The notes: a model not told the origin generated them from the sequence alone. Shown: positions 8,769 to 17,037, counted from the stretch's first letter. The stretch: DNA of 64,000 nt from Pseudomonas sp. MWU13-2105 (GCF_023242315.1 NZ_JALLIY010000009.1:186001-250000), one strand, 5' to 3'. Program-made: numbers and translations.

Positions 8769-9097
8769 GACAGGTCTCCCACGGGTTATTTTTGTGTGCG
8801 GGGTGCTGGATCAGACGAGCCAGTCGACAGTCATCATACGAGTAGAAAAATAACGCAACAAGTGCCCCGGCCACGATTTATGCTTAGAAACCGCCAATAG
8901 CGAACAAAAAAATCGCCTAAATATTATTAAGTAATTGATTTATAATAATTTTATTTAAATAATAAATATTTTTCGGCATCACACAGGAACGCCTGGCCAA
9001 TCCCATTGGCCGGAAAGAGCCGCATCTGGCTTCAAGTTGTCATACATGCTGATGGTCATTGCTACGCCTCTTGTCATACGAGTGTTAAGCTTTGCCC
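8769..9097. promoter_or_regulatory. gud / FadR-regulator intergenic control region
   Basis: These 329 bases contain no gene. An AT-rich core (about 8880-8975) suits promoters for both divergent units. Three copies of a FadR-type operator are visible on the plus strand: TTGTCATACGA at 9071-9081, a perfect fit to the published subfamily consensus TNGTNNNACNA, and one-mismatch copies at 9037-9047 (TTGTCATACAT) and 8831-8841 (TCATCATACGA). The site at 8831 is close to gudP and the other two are just upstream of the regulator, which suggests autoregulation plus repression of the gud genes. Confidence 0.68.
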
Positions 9098-9814
9098 ATG
9101 AACACTGAAACCGCTCCCCCTGCGCCACGGCGCAAACGCAGCCCGAACCTGGCCCACGACCTGGTCGATCACCTGACCCAGCAGATTCGCCTGGGGCATT
9201 TGAAACCGGGCGACAAGCTGCCGTCGGAAAGCGCCATCGTCGGCGAGCACAAAGTCAGCCGCACGGTGGTGCGCGAGGCGATTTCCAAATTGCAGGCGGC
9301 GGGCTGGGTGGAAACCCATCATGGTATCGGCAGTTTCGTGCTGGAGCGCCAGGAGCCCCACGGCCTGCGCCTGAATGTGGAAACCGCGCTGAGCGTGCGC
9401 GATCTGCTGGAACTGCGCCTGGGCCTGGAGACCCAGGCGGCGGCACTGGCGGCACGCCGACGCAGCGATGAACATCTCCAGCAGATGCGCGCGGCACTGG
9501 ACGAGTATCGGAGCCTGTTGGCCAACAACGACAGTTGCGTCGCGGCCGACCAGCGTTTTCACCTGCTGATCGCCGAAGCCACCGGCAATGCCTACTTTTC
9601 CGAAATCCTGCTGCATCTGGGCAGTTCGATGATTCCGCGCACCCGGGTACCGGGCGCGGAGCGCGGCGATGCCGACCTGGCGCAACTGGGCCAGCTCGCC
9701 AGCCTGGAGCACGAAGCGATCCTGAACGCCATCCGCCGCCAGGACCCGGATGCGGCGCGAGCAGCGATGTGGACGCACCTGAGCAACAGCCGCGAACGCT
9801 TTTCCCGCGAATAA
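9098..9814 (+). CDS. FadR-subfamily GntR regulator, probable glucarate regulator
   Basis: The 238-residue protein has an N-terminal winged helix (HDLVDHLTQQIRLGHLKPGDKLPSE, then VSRTVVREAISKLQAAGWV) and a C-terminal all-helical FCD effector domain with its metal-binding histidines (RFHLLIAEATGN and the later THL region). FCD-type GntR proteins typically repress sugar-acid genes until the acid or a breakdown product binds. Position opposite gudP-gudD and three operator-like sites in between support this role. ATG 9098 is preferred over an in-frame TTG six bases upstream. Confidence 0.9.
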   Translation: MNTETAPPAPRRKRSPNLAHDLVDHLTQQIRLGHLKPGDKLPSESAIVGEHKVSRTVVREAISKLQAAGWVETHHGIGSFVLERQEPHGLRLNVETALSVRDLLELRLGLETQAAALAARRRSDEHLQQMRAALDEYRSLLANNDSCVAADQRFHLLIAEATGNAYFSEILLHLGSSMIPRTRVPGAERGDADLAQLGQLASLEHEAILNAIRRQDPDAARAAMWTHLSNSRERFSRE

Positions 9815-9974
9815 CCCGCCCTCAAGCATCACCGAGGGATCTGTAGGAGCAGCCGGTCGACGCTCGATTGCTCGCGATCAGCCGGCAGGCTGAGCTTTTA
9901 GCGGTGCTACGTGAATAGCCATCGCCAGCAAGCCGATACCTACAGTTCGACGACGGGGTCAGGAGTGGCGGCGG

Positions 9975-10427
9975 TCACGCACCCGCCACCGGAATCCGCC
10001 GGCAATCCTCCGGCCCCAGCAAGCGTCCATCCTCGGCACGTAGCTCCAGCGGTCGCAGCGCCGCACCTTGCTGCCGATCCACCATCACTGAATGGCGCTC
10101 CCCTGCCTCGTAGAGATACTCCTCGCCCCACTGGCGCAGACCTATGATCAGGTGGAACAGGCCCTTGCCCTTCTCCGTCAACACGTATTCCTGATACGCG
10201 CTGCCGTCAGACGCCGGGACGATTTCCAGTACGCCATGGGCCACCAGGTTTTTCAGGCGTACCGCGAGAATATTCTTGGCCATGCCCAGATTGCGCTGGA
10301 ATTCGCCAAAGCGGTGGATGCCGTCGAACGCATCACGAATGATCAGCAACGACCAGCCATCACCAATGGCATCCAGTGCTCGTGCCACCGGGCATTCGCC
10401 CCCCTCCAGACTCGAACGCTTGACCAT
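9975..10427 (-). CDS. HxlR-family winged-helix regulator
   Basis: The 150-residue protein shows the HxlR pattern: a cysteine near the N-terminus in GGECPVARALDAIGDGWSLLIIRDAF, recognition segment RFGEFQRNLGMAKNILAVRLKNL, and a wing (GVLEIV...YQEYVLTEKGKGL). These small dimeric repressors often sense electrophiles or oxidants through the N-terminal cysteine and control a nearby transporter or detoxifying enzyme. The MFS gene at 10527 is divergent and 99 bases away, and is the likely target. ATG 10427 was chosen because the family similarity starts there. Confidence 0.88.
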   Translation of the reverse strand: MVKRSSLEGGECPVARALDAIGDGWSLLIIRDAFDGIHRFGEFQRNLGMAKNILAVRLKNLVAHGVLEIVPASDGSAYQEYVLTEKGKGLFHLIIGLRQWGEEYLYEAGERHSVMVDRQQGAALRPLELRAEDGRLLGPEDCRRIPVAGA

Positions 10428-10526
10428 GGCCTGAAGCTCCGTTGGAAAATGTGGTTGCAATATAAAACCAGCATCTCTAAGGTACAAGTAGTTTCAAAAA
10501 GAAACCACTTGTACCCGGAGTCGATC

Positions 10527-11741
10527 ATGGAATCTGAAGCATCGTCTACCTCCGCCGCCCTGGACACCGCCACACGTTTGCCCGGGGCGGTCGTGCTGCT
10601 GTTTGCTGTCGCCTGCGGGCTGTCGGTCGGCAATGTCTATTACGCCCAGCCACTGCTGGACACCATGGCCGAGACCTTCGCCATGGACCCTGCCAGGGTG
10701 GGCATCGTTATCAGCCTGAGCCAGATCGGCTATGGGCTGGGCCTGCTGTTGCTGGTCCCGCTCGGCGACCTGTTCAACCGGCGGCGTCTGATCGTCGGGC
10801 AGATGCTGCTTTCGGTGGCGGCGCTGCTGGTCACCGCCCTGGCCCCGACCAGTGCCTGGCTGCTGCTGGGATTGGCCGGCGTCGGCCTGCTGGCCGTGGT
10901 GACCCAGGTACTGGTGGCCTACGCCGCCCATCTGGCAGCGCCGGATGAGCGCGGCCAGGTGATCGGGACGGTCACCAGCGGTATCGTCGTCGGTCTGTTG
11001 CTGGCCCGCAGTGTTGCCGGCGGCATGGCCGACCTGGCCGGCTGGCGTTCGGTGTATGGGCTGTCCTGTGGCTTGACCTTGTTGATGGCGGGCCTGTTGT
11101 GGCGGGTACTGCCGCGGGTCGAGCCTCGGCGGCCCCAACAGGCCTATGCTGCGCTGATCGTTTCGCTCTTCACCTTGTTCAAGGAGGAAAAGGTCCTGCG
11201 GGATCGGGCCGTGCTGGCGATGCTGATCTTTGCCGCCGGCACAGTGCTGTGGACACCGCTGGTCTTGCCCCTGAGCGCCCCACCGCTGTCGCTTTCCCAC
11301 ACCGAGATCGGCCTGTTCGGCCTGGCCGGAGCCGCCAGCGCCCTGGGCGCCGCCCGGGCCGGGCAACTGGCGGATCGTGGCTGGGCGCAGTGGACCAGCG
11401 GCGGCGCATTGTTGCTGATGCTGTTGTCCTGGCTGCCGACTGCCTTTACCCAGTCGTCACTGTGGGCCTTGCTGCTGGGGGTGATTGCCCTGGACCTGGG
11501 ATTGCAGGCGACGCATGTCACTAGCCAGACGCTGATCTATGGCGTCAGGCCCCAGGCCCGGAGTCGCCTGGCGGCAGGCTACATGCTGTTTTATTCGGTG
11601 GGCAGTGCGGCGGGGTCGATAGGGGCGACGGCGATGTATGCCTGGGCGGGTTGGGTGGGGGTTTGTCTGTTGGGGGCAGGTATCAATGCGGTGGCATTGG
11701 GGTTTTGGGGGTGGTCGCTGAGGGCGGTGAAAAACCCTTGA
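10527..11741 (+). CDS. MFS efflux transporter
   Basis: The 404-residue protein has twelve membrane segments in two six-helix halves. It opens with CGLSVGNVYYAQPLLDTMAETF, typical of the YnfM-like/arabinose-efflux group, and has the MFS motif A loop (PLGDLFNRRRLIVG) after helix 2. It probably exports a small toxic compound by proton antiport, but the substrate is unknown. It is divergent from the HxlR regulator, so induction by the compound that HxlR senses is plausible. A longer open frame upstream (from 10092) overlaps the HxlR gene and is not coding. Confidence 0.87.
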   Translation: MESEASSTSAALDTATRLPGAVVLLFAVACGLSVGNVYYAQPLLDTMAETFAMDPARVGIVISLSQIGYGLGLLLLVPLGDLFNRRRLIVGQMLLSVAALLVTALAPTSAWLLLGLAGVGLLAVVTQVLVAYAAHLAAPDERGQVIGTVTSGIVVGLLLARSVAGGMADLAGWRSVYGLSCGLTLLMAGLLWRVLPRVEPRRPQQAYAALIVSLFTLFKEEKVLRDRAVLAMLIFAAGTVLWTPLVLPLSAPPLSLSHTEIGLFGLAGAASALGAARAGQLADRGWAQWTSGGALLLMLLSWLPTAFTQSSLWALLLGVIALDLGLQATHVTSQTLIYGVRPQARSRLAAGYMLFYSVGSAAGSIGATAMYAWAGWVGVCLLGAGINAVALGFWGWSLRAVKNP

Positions 11742-11756
11742 GTAGGCGTTGTCAGA

Positions 11757-11778
11757 GCCGGCCCGCGAAGAGGCCGGT
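11757..11778. repeat. GC-rich hairpin between convergent genes
   Basis: GCCGGCC and GGCCGGT flank an eight-base loop in the 54-base gap between the MFS and cytochrome b561 stops. It resembles half of a Pseudomonas REP pair (GAGCCGGCCCGCGAAG). There is no T tract, so rho-independent termination is uncertain. Confidence 0.5.
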
Positions 11779-11795
11779 CCGAACAACCGATTTCT

Positions 11796-12335
11796 TCAAT
11801 CCTTACCGCGCACCATGCTCTCCAACACCCCATCCCGACGAATCCAGCCATGGAACAAGGCCGCCGCCAGGTGCATCAACACCGTCAGGAACAGCAGATA
11901 CGCCAGGTACCCATGGGCCCTGCGCAAAAAGGCAAAAGTCGCCGCGTTGGCGGACACGATCGCCGGCAACTGCAGCGAACTGCCCAGCATCACCGGATCC
12001 CCCGCCGCCGAAATCATCGCCCACCCCAGCAGCGGCAATACCAGCATCAAGGCATACAGCAGCACATGGGACAGCTTCGCCGCCAGCACCTGCCAACCCG
12101 GCAAGTCACTCGGCAGTGGTGGCTGCCGAGAGCTGAAACGCACCAGCAGACGCACCACCACCAGCAACAGAATCGCAATTCCCAGCGGCTTGTGCAGGTG
12201 CAGCAGCCACTCATGCCGCTCGGACACCGAGGCCACCATGCCGGCACCGATAAACAACATCGCCAGGATCATCAGCGCCATCAACCAATGCAGCAGGCGC
12301 GCCAGGGGCGCGAAGTGATTCGAAGGGGCGCTCAT
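11796..12335 (-). CDS. cytochrome b561
   Basis: The 179-residue protein has four membrane helices and histidines placed as haem ligands: RLLHWLMAL in helix 1, RHEWLLHLHKPLG at helix 2, and HVLLYALM and LMHLAAALFHG in the last two. This is the prokaryotic CybB-type diheme protein, which passes electrons from the quinone pool to a periplasmic partner. Its start overlaps the stop of the catalase-like gene (ATGA at 12332-12335), so the two are cotranslated. The natural reading is that b561 donates electrons to the neighbouring peroxidase. Confidence 0.9.
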   Translation of the reverse strand: MSAPSNHFAPLARLLHWLMALMILAMLFIGAGMVASVSERHEWLLHLHKPLGIAILLLVVVRLLVRFSSRQPPLPSDLPGWQVLAAKLSHVLLYALMLVLPLLGWAMISAAGDPVMLGSSLQLPAIVSANAATFAFLRRAHGYLAYLLFLTVLMHLAAALFHGWIRRDGVLESMVRGKD

Positions 12336-13411
12336 GGGCGGGACTCCTGTGACGAATGGGCAGCGGGCAAGGCGCCGACTTCACTGGTGCGACGCAGATA
12401 GGAACTGGCATAGGCCGCCGAACGCGCCGCCAGCAAGGGATCGGCCGAGGCTTCGATGCCACTCGGCAGGATCAGCGGGTCGTAATTGATATCACGGCAA
12501 TCGCCATCGTCCTGGGACTGGGTGCTTTCCAGCACCAGGGTGCCGGCGTTGAGCACCCTGTGTTCGCCGGTCCATTGCCGACTGGCATCCTCCGTCGGAT
12601 CACCGGGATTGGCCAGGGTCAGGCGCAACTGCCATTTCAGCGGCCCTGCCGCCAGGCGCAGGGCCAGGTCCCTGGCGAGGAAGTCGGCGCCGTCCGGCGC
12701 AGTCGCCCCCGCGGCATCCTGGCTCAGCGGCACCAGCCCCCAGCGCACGGCCTGGCGCCGGCCGGCCGCGTCAACCAGGTAGAAGGCATTCAGGCCGTTG
12801 TAGCTTTCCGTGGCATAGCTGGCCGAAGGCTTGGCGGTCTTGACCCATTTCAGGAACGGCGCGGTTTCCGGGTGGCTGGCAAAGAACGCCGCCATGGCCG
12901 CCGGGTTCGGCTTGCCGGTGCTCGGGTCGGGCGAGGCCGCCTTGAGCTGCTGGAAAAACGCTTCGGGAGTGCCCACCGGAAACACCGGCATGCTGTTCAT
13001 CCCGGTACGCCATTGCTGGCCGTTGGCCTGGGTGAAGCGCAAGCCCAGACTACGAATCGGCACGCTGCTGTCCGGCGCGTAGGGGTTGCCGCTGGGCAAG
13101 GCGAAGCGCCCTTCCACCGGCACGCTGCCTTCGCGAAAGACCTGGGCGGTGGAATAGGCACGGGCGGCATCAGTGCTTTCAAAGTACCCGGCGACACACA
13201 CGCCCTTGGCATGATTACGCCTGAAGCCGGCATGCAGGCCGTTGTTTTTTTCGAACGTATTGACGATCCGCCCGGGCGTCAGGCGCACCGGATCGAGCCG
13301 CCCGTTGACATAGGCAAAGGCCCCGACCAGGGCCGCGAGCACGGCGGCGATACCGGCCAGGCGCAAGACCTTGCTCGATCCGCTGAGGGGCGGCGGTGTG
13401 TGATCTACCAT
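12332..13411 (-). CDS. membrane-anchored catalase-family peroxidase
   Basis: The 359-residue protein has one N-terminal membrane helix (about residues 15-36, LAGIAAVLAALVGAFAYVNG) that should leave the rest in the periplasm. The remainder is the short catalase fold of SrpA-like peroxidases: GLHAGFRRNHAKGVCVAGYFE holds the distal histidine, followed by the VPVEGRFALPSGNPYAPD region and SLGLRFTQANGQQWRTGMN. Such proteins are haem peroxidases and may have low catalase activity. It heads a two-gene unit with cytochrome b561 and faces the ECF sigma gene. The predicted promoter at 13457-13483 matches the one in front of that sigma gene, implying sigma-dependent expression. Confidence 0.88.
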   Translation of the reverse strand: MVDHTPPPLSGSSKVLRLAGIAAVLAALVGAFAYVNGRLDPVRLTPGRIVNTFEKNNGLHAGFRRNHAKGVCVAGYFESTDAARAYSTAQVFREGSVPVEGRFALPSGNPYAPDSSVPIRSLGLRFTQANGQQWRTGMNSMPVFPVGTPEAFFQQLKAASPDPSTGKPNPAAMAAFFASHPETAPFLKWVKTAKPSASYATESYNGLNAFYLVDAAGRRQAVRWGLVPLSQDAAGATAPDGADFLARDLALRLAAGPLKWQLRLTLANPGDPTEDASRQWTGEHRVLNAGTLVLESTQSQDDGDCRDINYDPLILPSGIEASADPLLAARSAAYASSYLRRTSEVGALPAAHSSQESRP

Positions 13412-13456
13412 GAAAAAACTCCAGGGCCTCAGGTGGCCACAGGGTGAAGGAGCTAT

Positions 13457-13483
13457 AAGACGAAGGCCGGGCCGGTTTATTCC
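13457..13483 (-). promoter_or_regulatory. predicted ECF sigma promoter of the catalase/b561 unit
   Basis: Read on the minus strand, GGAATAA (13477-13483) is followed after 14 bases by CGTCTT (13457-13462), about 45 bases before the catalase-like ATG. The same two boxes with identical 14-base spacing recur in the opposite direction at 13526-13552. GGAAT/AAC-like -35 and CGTC-like -10 boxes are typical of ECF sigma factors. Confidence 0.72.
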
Positions 13484-13525
13484 AGGTCCCGGTTCATTTT
13501 TTCGAATATTTATTTTCCGGCCGCT

Positions 13526-13552
13526 GGAATAACCTTCGAAGCCAGGCGTCTT
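13526..13552 (+). promoter_or_regulatory. predicted ECF sigma autoregulatory promoter
   Basis: GGAATAA (13526-13532), 14 bases, then CGTCTT (13547-13552), 38 bases before the sigma factor ATG. It is a same-boxes, same-spacing counterpart of the promoter at 13457-13483, which points to one sigma factor driving both divergent units and itself. Confidence 0.72.
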
Positions 13553-13590
13553 GCTAGTCCAAGCGTAATGACAAGAACCCGCAGGATTCC

Positions 13591-14097
13591 ATGAACGATC
13601 TCGATGAGCAGTTGCGTGAACTGATCCCCCGGATGCGGCGCTTCGCCGTGTCGCTGACGCGCAATCCCAGCAGCGCCGACGACCTGGTCCAATCCAGCCT
13701 GGAGCGAGCCCTCTCCAGTTGGGGCGCCAAGCGTGCGGAAGGCGACCTGCGGGCCTGGCTGTTCTCGATCCTGTATCGCCAATTCATCGACTCCCACCGT
13801 CGCGGCAAACGCTATGCGCGGATGCTCGAGTTCTTTACCGGCCGCGACGACGCCCAGCCCTCGGTGGAGCGCACGGTGGTGGCCCAGTCGACCCTGGAAG
13901 CCTTCGAACTGCTGCCCACCGAACAACGGGCGCTGTTGCTCTGGGTCTCGGTGGAAGGTTTGAGTTATAAGGAAGTCGCCGAGATTCTCGACGTCCCCAC
14001 CGGCACCGTGATGTCGCGTCTGTCCCGCGCCCGCCAGGCCCTGCGCCAGCTCAGCGAAGGCGAAATCACCAGCCCCTCCCTGCGGATATTGAAATGA
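13591..14097 (+). CDS. ECF-type RNA polymerase sigma factor
   Basis: The 168-residue protein has region 2 at about residues 8-75 (ELIPRMRRFAVSLTRNPSSADDLVQSSLERAL, then GDLRAWLFSILYRQFIDSHRR) and region 4 at about 108-158 (LLPTEQRALLLWVSVEGLSYKEVAEILDVPTGTVMSRLSRARQAL). It lacks region 3, as ECF factors do. It overlaps the anti-sigma gene by four bases. Matching promoters on both sides of the intergenic region indicate that it drives itself and the membrane catalase/b561 unit, probably in response to oxidative or envelope stress. The exact ECF group is not determined. Confidence 0.92.
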   Translation: MNDLDEQLRELIPRMRRFAVSLTRNPSSADDLVQSSLERALSSWGAKRAEGDLRAWLFSILYRQFIDSHRRGKRYARMLEFFTGRDDAQPSVERTVVAQSTLEAFELLPTEQRALLLWVSVEGLSYKEVAEILDVPTGTVMSRLSRARQALRQLSEGEITSPSLRILK

Positions 14098-14843
14098 TCA
14101 CTATTCCTCCAAGCGAACGCGACCTGCACGCCTACGTCGACCATCAACTCAGCGAAGCCGACCGGCAGTTGCTGGAGACGTACCTGGCGAGCAACCCGGA
14201 ACTGGCCGAACAGGTCCGCGACTGGCAGCGCGATGCCCAGCACTTGCGCGCGGCCCTGGGCGGTACCCTGCAGATGCCGGCGAACCCGGCGCTGGACCCG
14301 AGCGCGATTCGCCGGCGCCTGCGCGGCCAGTCCCGGCGGCACCTGGCCAGCGCCGCGGTGTTGTTGATTGCCGTGAGCCTCGGCGGGGTCAGCGGCTGGC
14401 AAGCGCGACAGATGACCTTCCCGCTGCCCGCGCCGATGGCCGATGCGGTGCAGGCCTATCGCATGTTCGCCACTCAGGACATCCTGCCGGCGGACTTCAA
14501 GGTCGAGCAGAGCGGCGACCTGCAAGGCTGGCTCGACCGTTATTTCACCCAGGCCAACCGCCTGCCGAACTTGCAGACTGCCGGGTTCAAGCCGGTCAGC
14601 GCGCGCTTGCTGAGTACCGAGCAGGGCGCGGCGGCGATGGTGTTGTATGAGAACCCGCAAGGCCAGCGGATCAGCTACTACGTGCGGCCACCGGGACCGC
14701 AGAATCATTTGCTGGAGCGCGGTGGGCGCCGTGATGGTGAACTGCAGGCCGAGTACTGGTCCGGCAGCGGCTACAACTACGCCATGGTGACCCCGGCGGA
14801 CATCCCGGCGGCGCAGTTGCTGCGACAGACGACCAGGTTCTGA
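14094..14843 (+). CDS. membrane anti-sigma factor
   Basis: The 249-residue protein starts with an anti-sigma zinc-finger-like helical domain (DLHAYVDHQLSEADRQLLETYLASNPELAEQV) that lacks the full His-Cys-Cys zinc set. One membrane helix follows at about residues 82-100 (LASAAVLLIAVSLGGVSGW), and a periplasmic domain of about 140 residues comes after it. Such proteins hold the cognate sigma factor at the membrane until an envelope signal releases it. Its start overlaps the sigma gene stop (ATGA), the usual arrangement that fixes the ratio of the two. Confidence 0.88.
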   Translation: MITIPPSERDLHAYVDHQLSEADRQLLETYLASNPELAEQVRDWQRDAQHLRAALGGTLQMPANPALDPSAIRRRLRGQSRRHLASAAVLLIAVSLGGVSGWQARQMTFPLPAPMADAVQAYRMFATQDILPADFKVEQSGDLQGWLDRYFTQANRLPNLQTAGFKPVSARLLSTEQGAAAMVLYENPQGQRISYYVRPPGPQNHLLERGGRRDGELQAEYWSGSGYNYAMVTPADIPAAQLLRQTTRF

Positions 14844-14868
14844 GGACTCCCAGGTAAAAGATGACACC

Positions 14869-14898
14869 TGTGGCGAGCGGGCTTGCCCGCTCGCCACA
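14869..14898. repeat. perfect 14-bp REP-type palindrome / possible terminator
   Basis: TGTGGCGAGCGGGC, a TT loop and GCCCGCTCGCCACA form a perfect hairpin between the convergent anti-sigma and IclR genes. It is the GCGAGCGGGCTTGCCCGC type of Pseudomonas REP. No T tract follows on either strand, so it would slow RNA decay or polymerase rather than act as a classic terminator. Confidence 0.75.
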
Positions 14899-14929
14899 AG
14901 ACCGCGCTCGACTTTTGATGGTCGAACTG

Positions 14930-15763
14930 TCATTTCTGCTCGAAGACTTGCGACGGCCGCCGCAACAACGGATCAAACGGATTGATCCGCGACCCGATCG
15001 CCGCGGCTTCGCGCTTGAGCAACTCCACCACCGTCGGCAGACGGTCCGGCCCCAGGCGGTCGCTGATGGTGGCCACGCTCAGCGCCGCCACCGCCCGCCC
15101 CTCGCGATCGAGGATCGGTACCGCGACCCCGGCCATGCCTTGCAGCACCCCGGTGTTGCGCCCGGCGTACCCGAGCTTGCGCACATTCTCCACCTCGGAA
15201 CGCAGCAGCACTTCGTCATACAGATGAAAATCCCGCAGCCGCGGCAGGTTGTAGCGGATCACCGTTTCGCGCTCCTCTTCCGGCAGGAAGGCGAGGATCG
15301 CCAGGCTGCCCTGTCCCACGCCCAGGGCCACGCGTCCACCGATATCGCCGGTAAAGGTGCGGATCGGAAACGGCCCTTCGCTACGGTCCAGACAGATCGC
15401 ATCGAAACCGCTGCGGGCCAGCAGGAACAACGAATCCCCCAGCGATGCCGACAAGCGCAATAACGCCGGGCGCACCAGTTCACGCAGGTTGCCGGTCTGC
15501 CCGGCCCGAGCCGCCAGGGCAAAGAAATCCAGGCTCAGGCGATAGCGTTTGCTGCGCCCGTCCTGCTCCACCATACCCTCGTCCACCAGGCTGCGCAGCA
15601 GCCGGTGGGTGGTCGGCTGGGACAAACCGACCCGTTCTGCCAACTGGGTCACCCGTTCGCCGCCCTCCGGCGTCTCCCCCAGGCTGCGCAACACGGCAAA
15701 CAGCCGCGACACCGCACTGACACCCACTTCGTTCTTCTTTTCATTCCGCTCAGTGGAATTCAT
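14930..15763 (-). CDS. IclR-family transcriptional regulator
   Basis: The 277-residue protein has an N-terminal winged helix (AVSRLFAVLRSLGETPEGGERVTQLAERVGLSQPTTHRLLRSLVDEGMV) and a C-terminal IclR effector domain (about residues 95-265, with GYAGRNTGVLQGMAGVAVPILDREGRAVAALSVA). It is divergent from the ABC importer/flavoprotein operon starting at 16009 and is the obvious local regulator. A palindrome overlaps its own start codon and a close relative lies 72 bases upstream, suggesting autoregulation and shared control of the operon. The ligand is unknown. Confidence 0.9.
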   Translation of the reverse strand: MNSTERNEKKNEVGVSAVSRLFAVLRSLGETPEGGERVTQLAERVGLSQPTTHRLLRSLVDEGMVEQDGRSKRYRLSLDFFALAARAGQTGNLRELVRPALLRLSASLGDSLFLLARSGFDAICLDRSEGPFPIRTFTGDIGGRVALGVGQGSLAILAFLPEEERETVIRYNLPRLRDFHLYDEVLLRSEVENVRKLGYAGRNTGVLQGMAGVAVPILDREGRAVAALSVATISDRLGPDRLPTVVELLKREAAAIGSRINPFDPLLRRPSQVFEQK

Positions 15764-15836
15764 TGACGATCTTCCCGCCTGAAAATTTATTCAATGAATG
15801 AAAATGAAAATAATCATTCTTTCAGTGAAATTCACT
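15752..15836. promoter_or_regulatory. candidate IclR operator pair
   Basis: AGTGAAATTCACT at 15824-15836 is a perfect 13-base palindrome. AGTGGAATTCATT at 15752-15764 differs at two positions and overlaps the IclR start codon. Between them, GAATGA...TCATTC (15796-15819) makes another inverted repeat. The 245-base divergent region is otherwise free of genes. Assignment to the adjacent IclR protein is inference. Confidence 0.55.
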
Positions 15837-16008
15837 CTTTCGCACATCCTAGGCTTCGTCCTACTCTGCGTCCACAAGGGGCGATTCGAACAACACCGGG
15901 AGCCGACACAAGTCGAGCACCACGCACCCCGGCAACACCCTTTCGTCTCTGCCCATGACAAAAAAATGCGCCCCGGCGTATACAACAACACACAGGTGGA
16001 ACGCAGTT

Positions 16009-17037
16009 ATGGCCTTTCTACGACTTGAAGGCGTGTGCAAGCGCTATGGCGAGATCGATGCCGTGGTCGCCACGCATCTCTCGGTGGACAAGGGCGAGTT
16101 CGTCTCGCTGCTCGGCCCCTCCGGTTGCGGCAAGACCACTACCCTGCAAATGATCGCCGGCTTCGTCGAAGTCAGCGCCGGCGCAATCATTCTCGACAAC
16201 CGTGATATCACCCACGCCAAGCCCAGCAGTCGCGGCCTCGGTGTGGTGTTCCAGAGCTACGCGCTGTTTCCCCATATGAGTGTCGAGGACAACGTCGCCT
16301 TCGGCTTGCGCATGCGCAAGGTACCCGCCGCCGAGGTGCGCAAACGGGTGGCGACGGTGTTGCAACTGGTGCGGCTGAACCAGCATGCCGAGCGTTATCC
16401 ACGCGAACTGTCCGGTGGCCAGCGCCAGCGGGTCGCCCTCGCCCGCGCCCTGGTGATCGAGCCGCCGGTATTGTTGCTCGACGAACCGTTGTCCAACCTC
16501 GATGCCAACCTGCGCGAAGAGATGCAGTTCGAGATTCGCCGCATCCAGCGCGAAGTCGGCATCACCACCCTGATGGTCACCCACGACCAGGCCGAAGCGC
16601 TGTCCATCAGCGACCGCGTGGTGGTGATGCAGGCCGGGCGCATCACCCAGATCGACGAACCCTACAAACTCTACGAACACCCGCGCACGCGCTTTATTTC
16701 CGGCTTCGTCGGCAAGGCCAACCTGTTGCCGGGTGACCGCGATGCCAGCGGTTGCCCGCAAGTCCGGCAACTGCCGGGCGAAGGCGAGTTGACCCTGAGC
16801 CTGCGCCCGGAAAAGATCGATCTGCTGGCTGCCGGCAGCGGGCGCTTGCCCGGCCAGATCCTCAGCCGCTTCTTTCTCGGCAGCCAGTGGCTGTACCGCA
16901 TCGACACGACGATCGGCGAACTCACGGTGGTGCGCCGCAATGACGGCTCGGCGCCGCTGAACGAAGGCACGGCGGTGGGCCTGGATTGGCCGGCCGAGCT
17001 GCTGCGGGTGCTGGAGCACGGCGAGGTGCCGGCATGA
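16009..17037 (+). CDS. ABC transporter ATP-binding protein, polyamine/iron (PotA-like) type
   Basis: The 342-residue protein is the cytoplasmic ATPase of an importer. It shows Walker A GPSGCGKTT, the Q loop (VFQSYALFPHMSV), the signature LSGGQRQRVALARAL, Walker B LLLDEPLSNLD and the H loop VTHDQAEAL. A C-terminal TOBE-like regulatory domain follows from about residue 240. This is the PotA/spermidine-putrescine class. It is the first gene of a tightly packed operon and overlaps the next gene by four bases. The start follows AGGTGGA and fits the family N-terminus. Confidence 0.9.
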   Translation: MAFLRLEGVCKRYGEIDAVVATHLSVDKGEFVSLLGPSGCGKTTTLQMIAGFVEVSAGAIILDNRDITHAKPSSRGLGVVFQSYALFPHMSVEDNVAFGLRMRKVPAAEVRKRVATVLQLVRLNQHAERYPRELSGGQRQRVALARALVIEPPVLLLDEPLSNLDANLREEMQFEIRRIQREVGITTLMVTHDQAEALSISDRVVVMQAGRITQIDEPYKLYEHPRTRFISGFVGKANLLPGDRDASGCPQVRQLPGEGELTLSLRPEKIDLLAAGSGRLPGQILSRFFLGSQWLYRIDTTIGELTVVRRNDGSAPLNEGTAVGLDWPAELLRVLEHGEVPA

